DNA of 64,000 nucleotides from positions 1,426,001-1,490,000 of the forward strand of contig JAQPZY010001301.1 in assembly GCA_029931535.1 (NCBI GenBank), read 5' to 3'. This document shows positions 60,673 to 64,000 of the stretch, piece after piece. The stretch comes from Margaritifera margaritifera. Its lineage: Eukaryota; Mollusca; Bivalvia; Unionida; Margaritiferidae. Position 1 is the stretch's first letter. Every line of letters begins with the position of its first letter. The translations under genes and the position numbers were made by a program. The notes below the pieces were generated by a model, which was not told the origin of the DNA, searched no databases, and saw only the letters and a program-made list of their open reading frames with translations.

Positions 60673-61214
60673 GATTGACGATGAGTTTTAAAAAGTTCAT
60701 AAAATATTATTTAGATCCTTCATCAACTTTTGAAAGAGACCTTTTATTTTTGATATTAATAACGGTAGGAATGTTTCTGTGGTTTTTCCAATCCTTGTTA
60801 CTTCGTAATTGTACAAACTTGACAACTTTTTATGTCTGGTATTCAAGAGATTATCTCATTTGCACTTCAGATATTCTGATTCTTTCATGTTTTCGTATCC
60901 AATTTCTTTTGTAGCCTTAGTCATGGCCAGTGATATTTCACAACATTAGCTTATATTATAACGCAAGCTTTGTCATATAGTAATGTAACAAACTGGCAAT
61001 AAGTTTCGATGCACACTTCAGACTTTTGCTTTGATATCAACCAAGCAAGTCCTTGCGTGGCAGTTTCATCGAATTATCTGCAGTCTCTTTGTAATGTCTT
61101 CTTTAATTTTGTTTGATTGTGTGGATTTTTAAGCTGTTAAGTTCCAGAAAAGTGAAACACATCTCTGAAAGCCAGGACTGCAACAAGTTCATGTTTCCTG
61201 CTGTGTGTATTTCA

Positions 61215-61880
61215 TTTTAGCACATCTGGCTTGTGGTATAACCCAGCGTCCGTTGTCCTTCCGTCAACGCTTGTTTGTGAACAAGCTAGAGGTTTCATTT
61301 CTAATCATATTTCAGGCAGACTTGGTACGCATGTTTATATCATCAAGTTCTAGGATGATTTTATTTACTCATGAAGTGATTTCGCATCTGATTCGTTGAG
61401 CTAGCGAACACGCTAGAGGTCATATTTCTGCTAAGAATTTGCTGAGAGTTGGCATCTAAGTTTATATCTTCAAGAGTAATTTCAATTATGAGCGACATCT
61501 ACGCAAGTTAATCATGTGATCTTGCATCTGATTGGTTGAGCCTGTGAACACTCTAGAGGCCATATTTCTGATCAGATGTTGGTCAGATGCAGTATGTAAG
61601 CTAGTATAATCAAGATCTTCGATCAGTTCGATTACAAGCGACATCCACGTATATTAATGAGGCAGTCTAGTATCTGATTGGCAGAGTTTGTGAACACTCT
61701 ACAGGGGACATATTTCTGAAAAAATTTTAATCATACTTCCTAGATAACCTTATATCATCAAGATCACACATGAGTTCGATTGCAAGCAACATCCACGCGT
61801 ATTTTTGAGGTATCATTGCATTTGATTGTCTGAGATAGTTACTGCTCTAGACCTTATTTCTCGGATTTGGTAAGTTAGTT
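61215..61880. repeat. Tandem repeat, five diverged units of 127-147 bp
   Basis: GTGAACAC-CTAGAGG-CATATTTCT recurs at about 61277, 61404, 61543, 61688 and 61835. Each is preceded by CATCTGATTGGTTGAG and followed by a TATATCATCAAGATC segment and a CGACATCCACG segment. Both the core and the unit length recall abundant repeats in molluscan genomes. That comparison is from memory. Confidence 0.75.
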
Positions 61881-63023
61881 TTGTCTTTATAGCGCATGTT
61901 GAATATCCAGAGATTCAATTCTAGCGCATGTAATTTCATATTCAAACCATGCATACATGCAATTACTTGTCATTTTTCATATTAGCGAGCAACAAAAGTA
62001 ACCTCTGATAAGGACTATTTAGAATAACAGGTTTAATATTACGAAGCTTTCTTCTCCTAACAGACATAATTTAAAAACAAATAAAAAGATGAATTTTGAA
62101 ATATAACGTGCATATATTTTACTAAAACAAGATATAAAAAATAACAAATAAAACACATTAAGGATTATAATTCACGATTCGTAATTTAAACTGAAGATAA
62201 ATATAAAGTAGAATATAACAAGTAACATTCTAAGATTATAATTGGATAATATGATTATATTTCTAAGACTACTAATCAGAATACTAATGACTCATCACAA
62301 TCTTGTGGATGATGTTTTTATTAATGAAAACGACGCTGTTGGAATTTACTCAGAGTGCAATCCAGCCTCTATGCTGAACAAATAAAATTGTTTCTGATGC
62401 ACATCAATAAAGGTATATAAGTATGGAACTTTCGTTACATATTTAATTATCTGCAAAAAAAAAAAGATTTTACTTTCATGAGAATATATTTCTTGCAAAG
62501 CCCATGTCCATGTTTATAAATTTGTCTGTGAAGAATTATTGCCAAAAACTTGACCACATTGAACATTGTTTAATATTTTTGACTAAGCCTGATATGTTTG
62601 GTTTAATAGAGTTTGATGGTTGCTAGTACCGCCATATTAAAGTGCTTGAAATATTTGTCGTGTATATGTCATCCCATGTCTTGTGCATTACAGTAATCAC
62701 AACTTATGCAAAATATATCTTTTGCAATTTCTGCTTTTAATACAACAAGCAACAATAACCCAACATGCTTTCCCCCTGAAACACTTCCACATTTAATTGA
62801 AAACAGCAAAGAAACCCGTGACTTTAAAAACAAACATCCTGAGAAATTCGGTAGTCCAAGCAGGCTGATTTGATGCAACCTTCTGGTTACGATTTCAATG
62901 CTTTAAAAACTGAACCACCGTAACTCCATTTGGTGGGGATCTCAATGATTTGCAAGAAACGACTCCGGTGGCACGGTCTATTGTGGGGTACGACATATCC
63001 AGGGATCCATGCTGACTGCATGG

Positions 63024-63025
<2 letters not shown>
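61881..63025. other. AT-rich, no gene recognised
   Basis: Within the presumed intron after exon 6. No motif or splice-bounded frame found. Confidence 0.45.

Positions 63026-63094
<69 letters not shown>
63026..63094. repeat. (TA)n microsatellite
   Basis: An uninterrupted AT run of about 34 units, 84 bp before the acceptor of the possible exon 7. Confidence 0.95.
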
Positions 63095-63096
<2 letters not shown>

Positions 63097-63178
63097 TCTA
63101 GAAAAGGAAAATAGTGACATCAGTATTAAAAATACAGTGTACAACAATGTGTTCCAAGCTTTTCTTTTCTCTCTACAG

Positions 63179-63279
63179 TTTCAATACGTGTGTGGATTTA
63201 CTTTCAGAACTTGACATATTTCACCTGCCTCGTGTGCGATATCAGGCCCACGAAAACTTACCTTTGCTGGTTTTGTTAA
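63179..63279 (+). CDS. Possible terminal exon (exon 7) of the same gene
   Basis: A strong acceptor (tttcttttctctctacag) opens a frame in the required phase 1. It starts with a split Val codon like exons 2 and 5, reads VSIRVWIYFQNLTYF, and ends at TAA after 33 codons including the split one. It has Tyr, Trp and alternating hydrophobics, which suits the family. However, it does not clearly align to exon 4, which it should replace if the exon triplet was duplicated whole, and four Cys appear late in it. No clear polyadenylation signal was found within the next 200 bp. The true exon could be elsewhere or beyond the window. Confidence 0.3.
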
Positions 63280-63793
63280 TATCTTGTTGAGGAGAGTGCA
63301 TTCTAAGACACAGAGGCATTGGCAGGACGGATATATGTTGTTCCTAAAAAAAAAAAACCCTGCTTTTATCTTGATCAAACAGCTATGTTTATGTGTCAAG
63401 AGCTCTAAGGCCCAATATTGCTTTACTACATCGCAGCTATAGGCAGTGGGATGGGAACTTAGAAATGGAGGGATAGAAATTTGATAATGTAGATAGCTTT
63501 AGTGCGAAACATTTCATACATTGTATTTGTTGATGCAATTTCATTGACAAAAGCCTCTGATATTTTCCTATTTCTTCACCTTCATTATTTTCAAATTGCA
63601 TGGAAATATTTATCGCCAAAAATATATGATTTATGCCTGCTGTCTTGCCACTTATCCCAAAGGTAAGAACATGTGTATAGAGAATCATTTTAGTTAAACG
63701 AAATTGCTGCAAAATCATTATCATTTTCTTGTCACTGTCCCCAAAGGTTTGAGTAATTTCTTATGAATTCTTGTCGAAGTTTCATCTATAGAG

Positions 63794-64000
63794 TGTTACG
63801 ACTCTATGGTCTAAGAAAAATGGAACAGAAAGAAAGTGAAACCAACAAATCAAGTAAAAAATCAAAAAGCAATTTATTACTAGATAATTAAAATGAAAAA
63901 TCAAAACGTCACTTACAGTAATGTGTTTTGAAATCCTAATAATCCAATAAGAATGATTGTTCTAATCACAAGTCCTAAATATAGAATGTTCCGAATTCAC
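63794..64000 (-). mobile_element. LTR-like dispersed element, copy 2 (inverted, cut by window end)
   Basis: Reverse complement of the element at about 5690-5880. Read on the minus strand it contains GAACATTCTAT, GGACTTGTGATTAG, AATAAATTGCTT, TTTCTTTCTGTTCCAT and the end GAGTCGTAACA, which is TGTTACGACTC on the plus strand at 63794-63804. The element continues beyond the window. Confidence 0.6.

Noticed and set aside
60546..60692. Phase-1 exon after ttttctcag at 60545, open for about 49 codons
   Set aside because: The encoded sequence (VNQEICRSCITTV...) has no Tyr/Trp richness and no similarity to exon 4.
1..64000. Bacterial operons, CRISPR arrays, rRNA genes, riboswitches
   Set aside because: None seen; composition, introns and element types are those of an animal nuclear genome.

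Overview
This is eukaryotic nuclear DNA from an animal. It is AT-rich, has long introns with GT...AG borders, carries many long microsatellites, and is crowded with decayed transposable elements. The mix (Polinton DNA polymerase and integrase relics, a tyrosine recombinase with an SGNH-hydrolase relic, a tRNA-headed SINE, degenerate 115-150 bp tandem repeats, a foldback element) best fits a marine mollusc, probably a bivalve. That assignment is inference.

Only one host gene is supported, on the + strand. Six exons splice in a single reading frame: 15606-15660, 25709-25823, 34566-34690, 36107-36238, 41540-41645 and 59863-59969. They encode 213 complete residues and the 3' end is not confirmed. 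The product starts with a signal peptide. The mature protein is extremely rich in Tyr and Trp in its first half, with four Cys near its N terminus. I do not recognise the family. Exons 5 and 6 repeat the phases of exons 2 and 3 and keep ungapped residue spacings, so the protein is two copies of a roughly 120-residue domain made by duplication of an exon set. A TATA box and a perfect 19-bp palindrome lie just upstream of exon 1.

Layout: 1-15.4 kb is intergenic and holds a degenerate minisatellite, a SINE, an LTR-like fragment and a diverged tandem repeat. Intron 1 (15.7-25.7 kb) holds a LINE, a 766-bp-spaced direct duplication, a minus-strand set of relics (SGNH hydrolase, tyrosine recombinase, coiled coil) and a DDE-transposase tail. 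Intron 2 (25.8-34.6 kb) holds a Polinton integrase and a Polinton-linked membrane-protein relic. Intron 3 (34.7-36.1 kb) is short and has a (CT)n tract against the donor, a G-rich run and a possible relic exon. Intron 4 (36.2-41.5 kb) holds dispersed repeats. Intron 5 (41.6-59.9 kb) holds three tandem 1.5-kb copies of a Polinton PolB segment, a foldback element, a further PolB segment and a second LINE relic. After exon 6 come a 127-147 bp tandem repeat, a possible terminal exon at 63.18 kb and a second LTR-like copy, inverted relative to the first.

Every transposon coding region seen is broken by stops or frameshifts. The host exons, by contrast, have no stops and good splice sites over 44 kb, which argues that the gene is live.
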